From positions 558,001 to 622,000 of the forward strand of contig CAVTSO010000009.1 in NCBI GenBank assembly GCA_963737445.1: a DNA stretch of 64,000 nucleotides, written 5' to 3'. Shown here in pieces: positions 27,626 through 36,985 of the stretch. Origin of the DNA: JAICYJ01 sp963737445 (GTDB lineage Bacteria; Actinomycetota; Thermoleophilia; Gaiellales; JAICJC01). A program made the translations under genes and the position numbers. The notes under the pieces were generated by a model, which searched no databases, was not told where the DNA came from, and worked only from the letters and a program-made list of their open reading frames with translations. Position 1 is the first letter of the stretch, and each line of letters begins with the position of its first letter.

Positions 27626-27651
27626 ACGCTTCCCAGTTGTAAGGGAAGTGT
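27626..27651. terminator. Candidate bidirectional terminator between trpS and rluB
   Basis: ACGCTTCCC at 27626-27634 pairs with GGGAAGTGT at 27643-27651 across an eight-base loop, giving a nine-pair stem with one G-T. It lies between convergent genes. The T run is poor on both sides, so the strength is uncertain. Confidence 0.45.
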
Positions 27652-27708
27652 TAGCGGCAGTATCGCAAGGCAGTCCCGGTTATGTCAAGTGGTGATCAGC
27701 ACAGGTGT

Positions 27709-28399
27709 TCACGCGCTGCGCAAGCGGTCGAGCTCGGCGGGCTCCAGCTCCCGCCACCGGCCCTGTGCCAGGCCATCCACCGTGAGGCCGGCGTAGGCCG
27801 ACCGGTGCAGCTGCAGCACCGGGTGTCCCACCGCCTCGCACATCCGGCGCACCTGCCGGTTGCGCCCCTCGTGGATGCGCAGCTCGATCCGGCCTGGTGC
27901 CAGCTCGCGCACCTGCGCCGGCGCCGTCCGCCCGTCGTCCAGCTCGACCCCCGATCGCCAGCCGCTCCAGCGCCGCCGCATCCGGCCGGCCCTCGACGTC
28001 GGCCACGTAGACCTTGTCCACTCCGTGGCTGGGGTGCATCAGGCGGTGCGCGAGCAGGCCGTCGTTCGTCAGCAGCAGCGCGCCGGTCGTGTCCATGTCC
28101 AGCCGTCCCACCGGGAACAGCCGCAGCGGCGAGCCGACCAGGTCGAGCACGGTGGGGCGGCCCTGCGGGTCGCTCGCCGTGGTGACGACCCCGGCCGGCT
28201 TGTGCAGCAAGACCCACGCCTGCCGTTCGGCGCTGACCGGACGGCCGTCCACACACACCTCGTCACCTTCGCCGACGCTCGTCCCGAGCTCGGCCACGGT
28301 GCCGTTCACGGTCACGCGCGCGTCGCGGATCAGCTCGTCCACCGCTCGCCGCGACCCCACCCCGGCGGAGGCCAGGTACCGGTTAAGCCTGACCGGCAC
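27709..28399 (-). CDS. rluB: rRNA pseudouridine synthase RsuA/RluB family (one frameshift)
   Basis: Converts a specific uridine in rRNA to pseudouridine. The N terminus is an S4 domain (RLNRYLASAGVGSRRAVDELI) and the catalytic aspartate lies in FPVGRLDMDTTGALLLTND. The frame breaks near 27950 in a run of five G: removing one G joins DAAALERLAIG to VELDDGRTAP and gives the expected ending RIHEGRNRQVRRMCEAVGHPV. Without correction the frame runs on to 27680 as nonsense. It follows scpB with a 17-base overlap, the usual scpA-scpB-rluB order. Confidence 0.9.
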
Positions 28400-28964
28400 G
28401 CTGGTCGGCGACCAGGTGCAGGCGCGCCCGTAGCGCCTGGTGATCGGCCTCGGTCAGCTCGAAGTCCGACAGCGCCGGCAGATCCTCGCCCTCGCCCAGG
28501 CCGAACACGCGCAGGAAGGCGGTGGTCGTCCGGTAGACGACCGGCGTGCCCGGGGTATCGGCCCGCCCCGCCTCCTCGATCAGGCCCCGCTCGATCAGCC
28601 CGCCCACGGCCGAGTCGGCGCCGACGCCGCGGATGCGGGCGATCTCGGGCCGCGACACCGGCTGCAGGTAGGCCACGATCGCCAGCGTCTCCATTGCGGC
28701 CTGGCTGAGGCCCTTGGCGCTGGGCCGGTTGACCAGCCGCGCGCACACCTCGGCCGTCTCCCGCGCGGCACGCAGGCCGTAGCCGCCGGCCACCCGCTCC
28801 AGCACCACGCCGGAGCGGCCCTCGCAATGGCGGTCGGCCAGCGCGCCCAGCGCCCGCTCGATCCGCTCGGGGGCGGCATCGGTCAGCTCCGCCAGCTCCT
28901 TCGGCGTGAGCGGCTCCGAGGCCACGAACAGCAGCGCCTCGACCGTATGGGTGAGCTCACTCAC
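28383..28964 (-). CDS. scpB: SMC-Scp complex subunit ScpB
   Basis: ScpB is a winged-helix kleisin partner in the SMC condensin complex for chromosome segregation. The 193-residue protein shows TVEALLFVASEPLTPKELAE, VCARLVNRPSAKGLSQAAME, AIVAYLQPVSRPEIARIRGV and a YRTTTAFLRVFGL segment, all typical. It overlaps scpA by four bases. Confidence 0.95.
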   Translation of the reverse strand: MSELTHTVEALLFVASEPLTPKELAELTDAAPERIERALGALADRHCEGRSGVVLERVAGGYGLRAARETAEVCARLVNRPSAKGLSQAAMETLAIVAYLQPVSRPEIARIRGVGADSAVGGLIERGLIEEAGRADTPGTPVVYRTTTAFLRVFGLGEGEDLPALSDFELTEADHQALRARLHLVADQRAGQA

Positions 28965-29722
28965 GCGATCGCCCGGTCGGCGTCGACGTCGGGCTGGGAA
29001 GCAGCCCCTGCGGCCGCCACGACCCTGATCGGCGCGAACAGCCGGGGTTGCTCGGGGACGACCTCGCCGCGCTTGATCATCTCCAGCAGGGCCAGGAACG
29101 CCGCCGCCTGCGACAGGCGATCGAGCCCCTTCACCGCCTCCTCGAACTGGAAGCCGCGGCGCGTTCGCAGGATCGTGCGGAAGTGGTCGAGGAAGCGCTC
29201 CACCGGCACCAGCGGCCGTCGCACGGACGACACGTCGATGTGCGGGGGCGGCACCAGCAGCCGGTCGACGGCCGCCGCCAGCTGCCAGGGGTCCTCGCTG
29301 AACTCGACCACCACGGGCTCCGGTCGTGGCGCCAGGGGCGAGGGGCCGATGCGGAACACGCGGGGCGGGCCGGCCGTGCGATCGCGCAGCCAGGCGGCCG
29401 CACCCTGGAACCGGCGGTACTCGATCAGCCGCTGGAACAGCTCGGCCTCGGCCTGCTCCGGAGACAGGTCGTCCTCCTCGGCCTCGCCGGGGAACAGCAG
29501 GCGCACCTTGATCTCGAGCAGCGCCGCCATCAGCACCAGGAATTCGCTGGCCGACTCCAGGTCGAGCTCGCCCTTCTCGTACGCGCGCTCAACGTAGGCC
29601 ACCACGATCTCGGCGATCGGCACGTCGGCCAGCTCGACCTCCTCGCGCAGCACCAGCGCCAGCAGCAGGTCGAACGGCCCCTGGAACACGTCCAGGTCCA
29701 GCTCAAGATCGGCCAGGATCAT
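28961..29722 (-). CDS. scpA: Segregation and condensation protein A
   Basis: ScpA is the kleisin that bridges SMC heads. The 253-residue protein opens DVFQGPFDLLLALV, followed by VPIAEIVVAYVERA and FLVLMAALLEIKVRLLFP, and ends with the winged-helix part AAAFLALLEMIKRGEV. The ATG at 29722 is preferred over GTG 29725 because it lies exactly six bases after a TAGAAT -10 box, the leaderless spacing seen for other genes here. Confidence 0.94.
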   Translation of the reverse strand: MILADLELDLDVFQGPFDLLLALVLREEVELADVPIAEIVVAYVERAYEKGELDLESASEFLVLMAALLEIKVRLLFPGEAEEDDLSPEQAEAELFQRLIEYRRFQGAAAWLRDRTAGPPRVFRIGPSPLAPRPEPVVVEFSEDPWQLAAAVDRLLVPPPHIDVSSVRRPLVPVERFLDHFRTILRTRRGFQFEEAVKGLDRLSQAAAFLALLEMIKRGEVVPEQPRLFAPIRVVAAAGAASQPDVDADRAIA

Positions 29723-29728
29723 CACCGC

Positions 29729-29734
29729 ATTCTA
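29729..29734 (-). promoter_or_regulatory. Candidate -10 box, scpA (leaderless)
   Basis: TAGAAT on the minus strand, six bases before ATG 29722. It decides the start choice for scpA. Confidence 0.5.
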
Positions 29735-29772
29735 GGCTCCAGGTCGGATGCCGGGCCGCTTTGGCGGTATGG

Positions 29773-29778
29773 CAGAAT
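29773..29778 (+). promoter_or_regulatory. Candidate -10 box, M3 peptidase gene
   Basis: CAGAAT six bases before GTG 29785. The first base departs from TANNNT, so this is weaker than the other boxes. Confidence 0.3.
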
Positions 29779-29784
29779 CCGGCC

Positions 29785-31575
29785 GTGTCCACCGTCACCG
29801 GCTCACCGCGACTCGAGGACCGCTGGGATCTCACGCCGGTGTTCGGCTCGGACGACGCAGCCGTTGCCGAGCTCGACGCGCTCGCGACCGATGCCGATGC
29901 CTTCGCACGGGCGCTGCCGTCGCCGTCGCCGTTGGGCGGGCCGGCGCTGGCCGAGCTGCTTGAAAGCTTGGGAGGGCTGCGGAACCGGGCCAAGCGACTG
30001 TCCACGTATGCGGAGCTGCGCTCGGCGGAGGATGCGTCCGACCCCGCCGCCCAGGATCTGGGCACGCTCGTGGCGCAGCGGATGCCGGGCATCCAGGACG
30101 CCCTGCGGGGGTTCCAGCTGGCGTGGCTGGATCTGCCCGACGACCGCGCCTCGCAGCTCGCCGAGCTGCCCGAGGTGGCGGGGGACCGGCACTTCCTGAT
30201 CGCATCGCGCCGGTTCGCCCCTCACACGCTGTCGGCCGCGGAGGAGCGCGCGCTGTCGGCGCGCGGCGGTGCCGCCGAGCAGTCCTGGATCCGCCTCTGG
30301 TCGGAGCAGTTCTCCGCCCTCACCATCACCTGCGATCTGGGGAACGGCCCGGCCCCTCAGACCACGAGCGAGGTCATGTTCGCCTCCTGGGACATGCGGC
30401 CCGAGGTGCGCCGCACCGCGCACGCGGCGCTGCGTGAGATGAGCGACGGTTTCGCGCCCACGTCCTCGCACTGCCTCGATGCCGTGGTCGGCGACCGGCT
30501 GGCGGTGGACGCCCTCCGCGGCTACGAGCGGGCCACCCGCTCCACCGACCTCGCCAACGAACTGCATTCGGAGATGGTCGATTCGATGCTGGACGCCGTG
30601 GCCGCACACACCGGCATCTGGCGCCGCTGGAACACGATCAAGGCCGGCCTGCTCGGAGTCGACCGGCTGCCGATCGCAGACCGGGTGGCGCCGCTGGGCG
30701 AGATGGCGGCGATCAGCTACCCCGAGGTGGTCGACCAGGTGGTTGCATCGTTCACCGCGCTGTCGGATGAGGCCGGCCGCACCGTGGCCGGGTTCTTCCA
30801 GGACGGGCGCGTGGACGCCGCGCCCCGCACGGGCAAGATGGGCGGCGCGTTCTGCGCGGAGCTGGACGGCACCTGCGGGCCATACCTGCTGCTCAACCAC
30901 AGCGGCCGGCAGATGGACGCGCAGGTGATGGCGCACGAGGCCGGCCACGGCCTGCACCTCGCGCGCTGCCTGACGGCCCAGAGCCCGCTGGTGGGCCTGC
31001 CGTCGTTCGCACTGATCGAGATCCCCTCGACGTTCGCCGAGCTGTGGCTCGTGCAGGGGCTGCTCGAGCACGAGACCGACCCCGGCCGGCGCCTGGCCCT
31101 GCAGGCAGGCGCCGTTGAGACCGCGATCGGAAACGTGTTCGAGTCGGCCGTTTCGGCCCAGGCCGAGCGCGGCTGCTACCGGCTCAAGGCGGAAGGGCTG
31201 ACGCTGTCGGTCGACCGCCTGAACGAGCTGTGGGGCGAGCAGTTCCGGGCCGGACTCGGCGACAGCGTGGACGGCGAGGAGGTAGTCAGCCGCTGGGCGC
31301 TGATGCCTCACGCGATCATGTACCGGTTCTACCTCTACAACTACAGCTTCTCTTGCCTGATCGCGCTAGCGCTGATGCAGCGTCTGCGCGACGACCCGGA
31401 GCGATTCGCCGCCCGCTATCTGGACTACCTCGACCGCGGCGGCAACGGCACGCCGGCCGAGGTGCTGGCGCCGCTCGGCATCGAGCTGGACGACCCCGGC
31501 CTGTGGGATGAGGGGCTGGACGAGATGGAGCGGATGGTGGAGGGTGTGGGCCAGGCTGAAGCCAGGCCCTCCTAG
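29785..31575 (+). CDS. M3-family oligoendopeptidase F-like metallopeptidase
   Basis: A 596-residue zinc peptidase of the M3/thimet family. The zinc-binding HEAGH lies in MDAQVMAHEAGHGLHLAR, and the substrate-loop region NYSFSCLIALALMQ and the IEIPSTFAEL segment match oligoendopeptidase F. It would cut short peptides in the cytosol. The GTG at 29785 is preferred (box six bases upstream) over TTG at 29761. Its stop overlaps the dnaE stop on the other strand within CTAG. Confidence 0.9.
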   Translation: MSTVTGSPRLEDRWDLTPVFGSDDAAVAELDALATDADAFARALPSPSPLGGPALAELLESLGGLRNRAKRLSTYAELRSAEDASDPAAQDLGTLVAQRMPGIQDALRGFQLAWLDLPDDRASQLAELPEVAGDRHFLIASRRFAPHTLSAAEERALSARGGAAEQSWIRLWSEQFSALTITCDLGNGPAPQTTSEVMFASWDMRPEVRRTAHAALREMSDGFAPTSSHCLDAVVGDRLAVDALRGYERATRSTDLANELHSEMVDSMLDAVAAHTGIWRRWNTIKAGLLGVDRLPIADRVAPLGEMAAISYPEVVDQVVASFTALSDEAGRTVAGFFQDGRVDAAPRTGKMGGAFCAELDGTCGPYLLLNHSGRQMDAQVMAHEAGHGLHLARCLTAQSPLVGLPSFALIEIPSTFAELWLVQGLLEHETDPGRRLALQAGAVETAIGNVFESAVSAQAERGCYRLKAEGLTLSVDRLNELWGEQFRAGLGDSVDGEEVVSRWALMPHAIMYRFYLYNYSFSCLIALALMQRLRDDPERFAARYLDYLDRGGNGTPAEVLAPLGIELDDPGLWDEGLDEMERMVEGVGQAEARPS

Positions 31576-34500
31576 GCGATCAGCGCGGCGTCGCCAAGCA
31601 GCGCCTTGGCCTCCGCGAAGAAGTCTCCGTCGGGTCGCACCTTGAACTCCGGGCCGAAGCGCAGGGTCTTCGGCCCCTCCGAGGTCTGCACCTCGAGCAG
31701 CACCGGCGCGTCGCCGGGGAACTCCCCGATCAGGGACTTCAGGTCGTCGATGATCGCCGCCGGCGTCTCCCGCGCGTCCAGCCGCAGCCGCACCACGCCG
31801 AAGTTGGCGGTGGCCTCGAAGGGCAGGATCTCGATCGCGACCAGCTTCACCTCGCCCTCGTTCTTGCGGTCGGCGCGGCCCTTCACCAGCACCACCGAGT
31901 CAGCCACTAGCAGCTGGCGGGACGCCGCCAGCGTGTTCGCGAACACGACCACCTCGATCGTGCCGGTGGTGTCGTCGATCTCCGCGAACGCCATCTGATC
32001 GCCCTTGCGGGTCACGAACGGCTTGATCGCCGTGACCAGCCCGCCCACCGTCACCACCTGGCCGTCGCGCAGCGACCCGGCCTGCGCCAGCGGCAGGTCC
32101 GAGCGCCGCGCCAGCTGGTCGCGGACGTCGGCCAGCGGGTGGCTGGAGACGTACAGCCCGACCGCCTCCTTCTCGCGCGCCAGCAGCTCGCCCCGCTCCC
32201 ACTCGCCCGGCGGCACCGGCGGGTGGCTGCGCGCCAGCGGCGCGTCGCCGTTCCCGTCGCCGCCGAGGTCGAAGATCGACATGTGCCCCATCAGCGTGTC
32301 GGCCTGTTGCTTCGTGCCGGACGCGTGGGCCGCGTCCATCACCTCCATCATGCCGCGGCGGCTGGCGCCGGTCGAGTCGAGCGCGCCGCAGCAGATCAGG
32401 CTCTCCAGCATGCCCTTGTTCAGCACCGAGGCGTCGACTCGCTCGCAGAAGTCCCAGATCGAGGTGAACGGCGCCGCCTCGCGGGCGGCGATGATCGCCC
32501 GCACGGCCCCGTCGCCGACCTTCTTCACCGCCGTCAGGCCGAAGCGGATACGCCCCTCCACCACCGCGAAGTCGGCCTGGCTGGAGTTGACGTCGGGCGG
32601 AAGCACCTCGATACCCATCGACTCGCACTCCGACACGTAGTAGGGCACCCGGTCCTTAGTCGACATCACCGAGGAGATCAGGGCGGCCATGTACTCGGCG
32701 GGATGGTTGGCCTTCAGCCAGGCCGTGCGGTATGAGATGAGCGCGTAGCAGGCGGCGTGCGCCTTGTTGAACGAGTAGTCGCTGCTGCGCTCGTTGTCGT
32801 CCCAGAGCTGCTCGGCAACCGGGCGCGAGATGCCGTTGGCCAGGCAGCCGTCGATGAACTTGTCCTTCAGCGAGATCATCAGCGAGCGGATCTTCTTGCC
32901 GATCGCCTTGCGCAGGTCGTCCGCTTCGGCGGGGCTGAACCCGGCGATCTGGCGGGCGATCAGCATGCTCTGCTCCTGGTACACCGTGATGCCGGACGTC
33001 TCCGACAGGATCCCCTCGAGCCGGGGATCGGGATAGGTGACCGGCTCGCGGCCGTTCTTGCGAGCGGCGAACTTGGGGATGTTCTGCATCGGGCCGGGCC
33101 GGTACAGGGCACCCAGCGCGATCAGGTCCTCGAAGCGGGTGGGCCGCACCTGGCGCAGCGCCTCGCGCATTCCGCCCGACTCGAACTGGAACACGCCGGT
33201 GGCGTCGCCCCTGGCCAGCATCTCGTAGGTGCGGGCGTCGTCCAGCGGCAGGTCGTGCATCGACAGCCGCTGCCCGGTGGTCTGCTCGATCAGCTCGACC
33301 GCGCGGTCGATCACGTCGAGGTTGCGCAGCCCCAGGAAGTCCATCTTCAGCAGGCCCAGCGCCTCGACGTCGCCCATCGGGAACTGCGTCACGACCTCGG
33401 CCTCGGCGCCCTTCTGCTGCAGCGGCAGGTACTCGGTCAGCGGCCGGTCGCCGATCACGACCGCGGCGGCATGGATCGAGTCGTTGCGGACGACACCCTC
33501 CAGCGGCCTCGCCATGTCCACGATCGAGCGGGCGGTGTCGTCCACGTCGTAGACCTTGCGGAGCTCGGCGCCTGGCTTCATGCACTCCTCGAACGACACC
33601 TTCGGGCCCTCGGGCACCAGCTTGGCGATGCGGTCGACCTCGCCGTAGCCGATGCCCATCACGCGTCCCGCGTCCTTGATCGCGGCCTTGGGCTGCATCT
33701 TGCCGAAGGTGATGATCTGGGCGACGCTGCGGCGGCCGTACTTCTCGGCTACGTAGTTGATGACGCGCTCGCGGCCGGCGACCGCGAAGTCGATGTCGAT
33801 GTCGGGCATGCTCTTGCGGCCGGGGTTCAGGAACCGCTCGAACAGCAGCGAGTAGGCCATCGGATCGAGATCGGTGATGCGCAGGCAGTAGGCGACCAGC
33901 GAGCCGGCGGCGGAGCCGCGTCCCGGGCCGACCGAGACGCCGTCCTCGCGGGCGAAGCGGATGAAGTCCCACACGATCAGGAAGTAGTCGGGGAAGCCCA
34001 TCTCCTCGATCGTCTTCAGCTCGAACTCGAGCCGGTCGCGCAGCTCAGTCGTCACCTGCGGGTAGCGCTCGCGCAGGCCGGTCTCGGCCAGGTCACGCAG
34101 GTAGCCGACGGCGGTCTGGCCCTCGGGCACCTCGAAGTGCGGCAGGTGCATCGCGCCCAAGCCGACTTCGGCGCTGCAGCGGTCCGCGATCTCGACCGTG
34201 CGGCGCAGCGTGTCCTCACCGAACCGCTCGCCCATCAGCGCATACATCTCCTGCGGGGACTTCAGATAGAACTCGTGGTTGGAGAAGCGGAAGCGATCGG
34301 GGTTGTCGAGCTTGTCCTGCGTCTGGATGCAGAGCAGCGCCTCGTGCGGGATCGCATCGTCCCGGGTCAGGTAGTGGACGTCGCCGGTTCCGACCATGGG
34401 CAGGCCGGCGTCCTTCGCCATCGCCACCAGCGAAGGCAGGATCCTGGTCTGCACGTCGATTCCGCCGTCCTGGATCTCGACGTAGACGTCGTCGCGGCCG

Positions 34501-34998
34501 AAGATCTGCACCAGCCGGTCGAGCTGCTCGCGGGCGCCGGCCGGGTCGTCATCGACGAGCGCCTTGCAGACGCGCCCGGACAGGCAACCGGACAGCGCGA
34601 TCACGCCGTCGGCGTGCGCGGCCAGCTGGTCGAGGTCGACCCGCGGCTTGTACCAGTAGCCGTCCAGGAAGCCGCTCGAGACCAGACGGATCAGGTTGTG
34701 GTAGCCGTCGGTGGTCTCGGCCAGCAGCGTCAGGTGGGCGCGCTTCTCCCGCTGCGGCCGGGCCGCGTGATCGTCCACGACGTAGACTTCGCATCCCAGC
34801 ACCGGCTTCACCCCGGCCTTGGCGGCGGCTGCGGCTGAGCTCGACCGCGCCCGCCATCGATCCGTGGTCTGTCAGCCCGATGGCGGGCATCCCCAGCTCG
34901 ACCGCCCGATCCACCAGCGGGCCGATGCGGCAAGCGCCGTCGAGGATCGAGTACTCGCTGTGGACGTGAAGGTGGACGTACGGCGAGGGCTCGGTCAC
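31572..34998 (-). CDS. dnaE: DNA polymerase III subunit alpha (one frameshift)
   Basis: The replicative polymerase subunit, about 1,140 residues when corrected. The N-terminal PHP domain begins YVHLHVHSEYSILDGA and LTDHGSMAGAVEL. The frame breaks near 34835 in a GCC-rich stretch, then resumes as AGVKPVLGCEVYVVDD. The catalytic aspartates are in MPDIDIDFAV, with GPGRGSAAGSLVAY upstream. The C terminus has the OB-fold segment GGLVTAIKPFVTRKGDQMAF. The GTG start at 34998 follows a TACACT box by nine bases. The PHP metal ligands mark it as DnaE1-like. Confidence 0.94.
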
Positions 34999-35007
34999 AG
35001 CCGCAGC

Positions 35008-35013
35008 AGTGTA
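35008..35013 (-). promoter_or_regulatory. Candidate -10 box, dnaE
   Basis: TACACT on the minus strand, nine bases before the dnaE GTG. Confidence 0.4.
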
Positions 35014-35017
35014 CCGA

Positions 35018-35314
35018 TCAGGGGTGACGGAGCTGGACCGCGTGGCGCTCTGCGGTGACCGGGACGATCAGCTGCTCGATCACGCGCCGGTGCTCCTCGT
35101 CCTGCTGGTAGACAAGCCAGGCGGCCTCGTCGTCAAACTCGGCAACGATCGCGAAGTCGCCGTTTCCCTCACGTATGCCGAGGTCACGGCCGTACGCATA
35201 CGACCGCATCTCCGGCAGCCGCGCGGGCAGCCCGGCGAGGCCGCGCGCGATCGCATCCACCTGCTGGTCGCTCGTACCCGGCTTGAACCGGAACACCACG
35301 ACGTGGCTGAACAT
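35018..35314 (-). CDS. Dabb-family (stress-responsive A/B barrel) protein
   Basis: A 98-residue protein starting FSHVVVFRFKPGTSDQQVDAIARGL, the Dabb pattern, with DFAIVAEFDDEAAW in the second half and a final VTAERHAVQLRHP. Members form dimeric alpha/beta barrels; most lack a known reaction. The ATG shares a base with the stop of the upstream small membrane protein gene (TGATG), indicating coupling. Confidence 0.8.
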   Translation of the reverse strand: MFSHVVVFRFKPGTSDQQVDAIARGLAGLPARLPEMRSYAYGRDLGIREGNGDFAIVAEFDDEAAWLVYQQDEEHRRVIEQLIVPVTAERHAVQLRHP

Positions 35315-35538
35315 CAGCCGCCGCGCTGCTGGCGACCGGCCAGCACCGCCGCACCGGCAGCCGCCGCCAGTGCCGCCGCACCCACGACCGGCAGGCTCCG
35401 CCGCAGGCGCGAGGGCCGCTGGTGGATCTCGAGCCTCGTCAGCACCTGCTCGGTCTGCTTGCGGATGGCGCGGCGGATGATCCGCCGCGCCACCAGCAAG
35501 GTGACGAATCCGACCAGCCTATGACGCCATTCCCGCAT
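35314..35538 (-). CDS. Small basic membrane protein, function unknown
   Basis: A 74-residue protein with an Arg-rich N-terminal half (VARRIIRRAIRKQTEQVL) and one hydrophobic segment, LPVVGAAALAAAAGAAVLAG, near residues 49-68, probably a single membrane span, ending in a short basic tail. I recognise no family. It overlaps the Dabb gene by one base. The small size and biased composition keep confidence moderate. Confidence 0.55.
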   Translation of the reverse strand: MREWRHRLVGFVTLLVARRIIRRAIRKQTEQVLTRLEIHQRPSRLRRSLPVVGAAALAAAAGAAVLAGRQQRGG

Positions 35539-35596
35539 GGCGCCCTAGTCTACCCGGTGGAGCCGATCGGCAATCGCCCCGGGACAGCGGATGGGG

Positions 35597-36943
35597 TCAG
35601 TCGCCGCTGCTGTCGCTCGGCTCGCGATCGCTCAGGTAGCGCTCGAAGCGAGCCTGGTTGGCCAGGTAGGCGCTCAGCTCGGAGAAGCCGAACTCCAGCC
35701 AGTCGGCCATGTAGCGATCATCGATCACGGTCAGTCGGTGCTCGTTCACGGGGAATCTTCGACGCCCGTACGCGGCCGTGCCATGGCCGAATTGGGGTAG
35801 TCGGATACCCGCTCTGTAGTGTCTGTTGCTCAAGCGCTGGGAACCATCGGCAGCACGTGCTTGCGGGTGCCGCGCTTGCGGCCGCACCATGCCGGCTGCG
35901 ATCCACGCATCCACCTCGCGGAACAGCTCGTCCACCAGCTGCGACTGCTCGACCTTGCGCAGCACCAGGCCGTGGGCGTAGATGAATCCGGCGTCGCGGC
36001 CGCCGGCGATGCCGAAGTCGGCATCCCCCGCCTCGCCCGGCCCGTTCACGGCGCAGCCCATCACCGCCACCTCGAACACCTCGTCGTACGTGCCCAGCCG
36101 CGCCTCCACCTGCTCGGCCAGGTCGAGCACGTCCACGTTGGTGCGGCCGCAGGACGGGCAGGCGATCATCATCGGCCCGCGCTGGCGCAGCCCCAGGGAG
36201 CGCAGGATCTCCCAGGCGACGCGCACCTCCTCCACCGGGTCGGCCGTCAGCGACACGCGGATCGTGTCACCGATGCCCTGTCCCAGCAGCGTGCCGATGC
36301 CGATCGAGCTCTTGACCGTGCCCGTGAAGGCAGGGCCGGCCTCCGTGACGCCCAGGTGCAGCGGATAGGGGACGCGCTCGCTCAAGCGCTGGTAGGCCTG
36401 CACCATCACCGGCACCGACGACGACTTGACCGAGATCTTGAGCTCGCGGTACTCGAGCCGCTCCAGCAGCCGCACCTCCTCCAGCGCCGCCTCCACCAGC
36501 GCGCCGGCCGGATCGTTGGTCGCGAACTGGCGCAGGTGGTCTGGCAGCGACCCGGAGTTGGCGCCGATCCGCATCGGCGTGCCGGTCTGCTTTGCCCGCT
36601 GGACGACCTGCTCGACCTTGTCCGGCCCGCCGATGTTGCCGGGGTTGATGCGCACGGCGGCGACGCCGGCGTCCATTGCACGCAGGGCGAGCGACGCGTT
36701 GAAGTGGATGTCTGCGATCACCGGCAGCGGCGAGCCGGCCACGATCACCGGCAGCGCATCCGCGTCGGCCCGCCCCGGCACCGCCACCCGCACCAGGTCG
36801 CAGCCGGCCTCCGCCAGCGCCCGCGCCTGAGCCAGGGTGGCCTCGACGTCGGCGGTCTCGGTCGTGGTCATCGACTGCACCACCACCGGCGCGCCACCGC
36901 CGATGGGGACGCCGCCGACCGTGATCTGCTTCTCGCTGGACAT
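35597..36943 (-). CDS. ispG: 4-hydroxy-3-methylbut-2-enyl-diphosphate synthase, with unusual C-terminal run-on
   Basis: IspG reduces methylerythritol cyclodiphosphate to HMBPP in the MEP isoprenoid pathway using a 4Fe-4S cluster; CPSCGRTNVDV and GCAVNGPGEAGDADFGIAGG carry the cluster cysteines. The family domain ends near 35905 (VDAWIAAGMV), yet the frame stays open to 35597. A one-base shift at about 35890 would instead end the protein at 35830 as RKRGTRKHVLPMVPSA. The final 50 residues (from GTG 35749, NEHRLTVIDDRYMADWLEF) look like a separate small protein. The start at 36943 lies eight bases after a TATCCT box. Confidence 0.85.
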   Translation of the reverse strand: MSSEKQITVGGVPIGGGAPVVVQSMTTTETADVEATLAQARALAEAGCDLVRVAVPGRADADALPVIVAGSPLPVIADIHFNASLALRAMDAGVAAVRINPGNIGGPDKVEQVVQRAKQTGTPMRIGANSGSLPDHLRQFATNDPAGALVEAALEEVRLLERLEYRELKISVKSSSVPVMVQAYQRLSERVPYPLHLGVTEAGPAFTGTVKSSIGIGTLLGQGIGDTIRVSLTADPVEEVRVAWEILRSLGLRQRGPMMIACPSCGRTNVDVLDLAEQVEARLGTYDEVFEVAVMGCAVNGPGEAGDADFGIAGGRDAGFIYAHGLVLRKVEQSQLVDELFREVDAWIAAGMVRPQARHPQARAADGSQRLSNRHYRAGIRLPQFGHGTAAYGRRRFPVNEHRLTVIDDRYMADWLEFGFSELSAYLANQARFERYLSDREPSDSSGD

Positions 36944-36951
36944 CTGCGGAG

Positions 36952-36957
36952 AGGATA
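36952..36957 (-). promoter_or_regulatory. Candidate -10 box, ispG
   Basis: TATCCT on the minus strand, eight bases before the ispG ATG and within the 42-base gap after rseP. Confidence 0.4.
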
Positions 36958-36985
36958 CCGTCAGGTTGCCTGTGGCCCTACCGTT

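Noticed and set aside
32757..34838. Very long plus-strand open frame opposite dnaE (693 codons)
   Set aside because: Antisense shadow caused by GC-rich codon use. Its composition is Arg/Ala/His rich without recognisable motifs, while the other strand is clearly DnaE.
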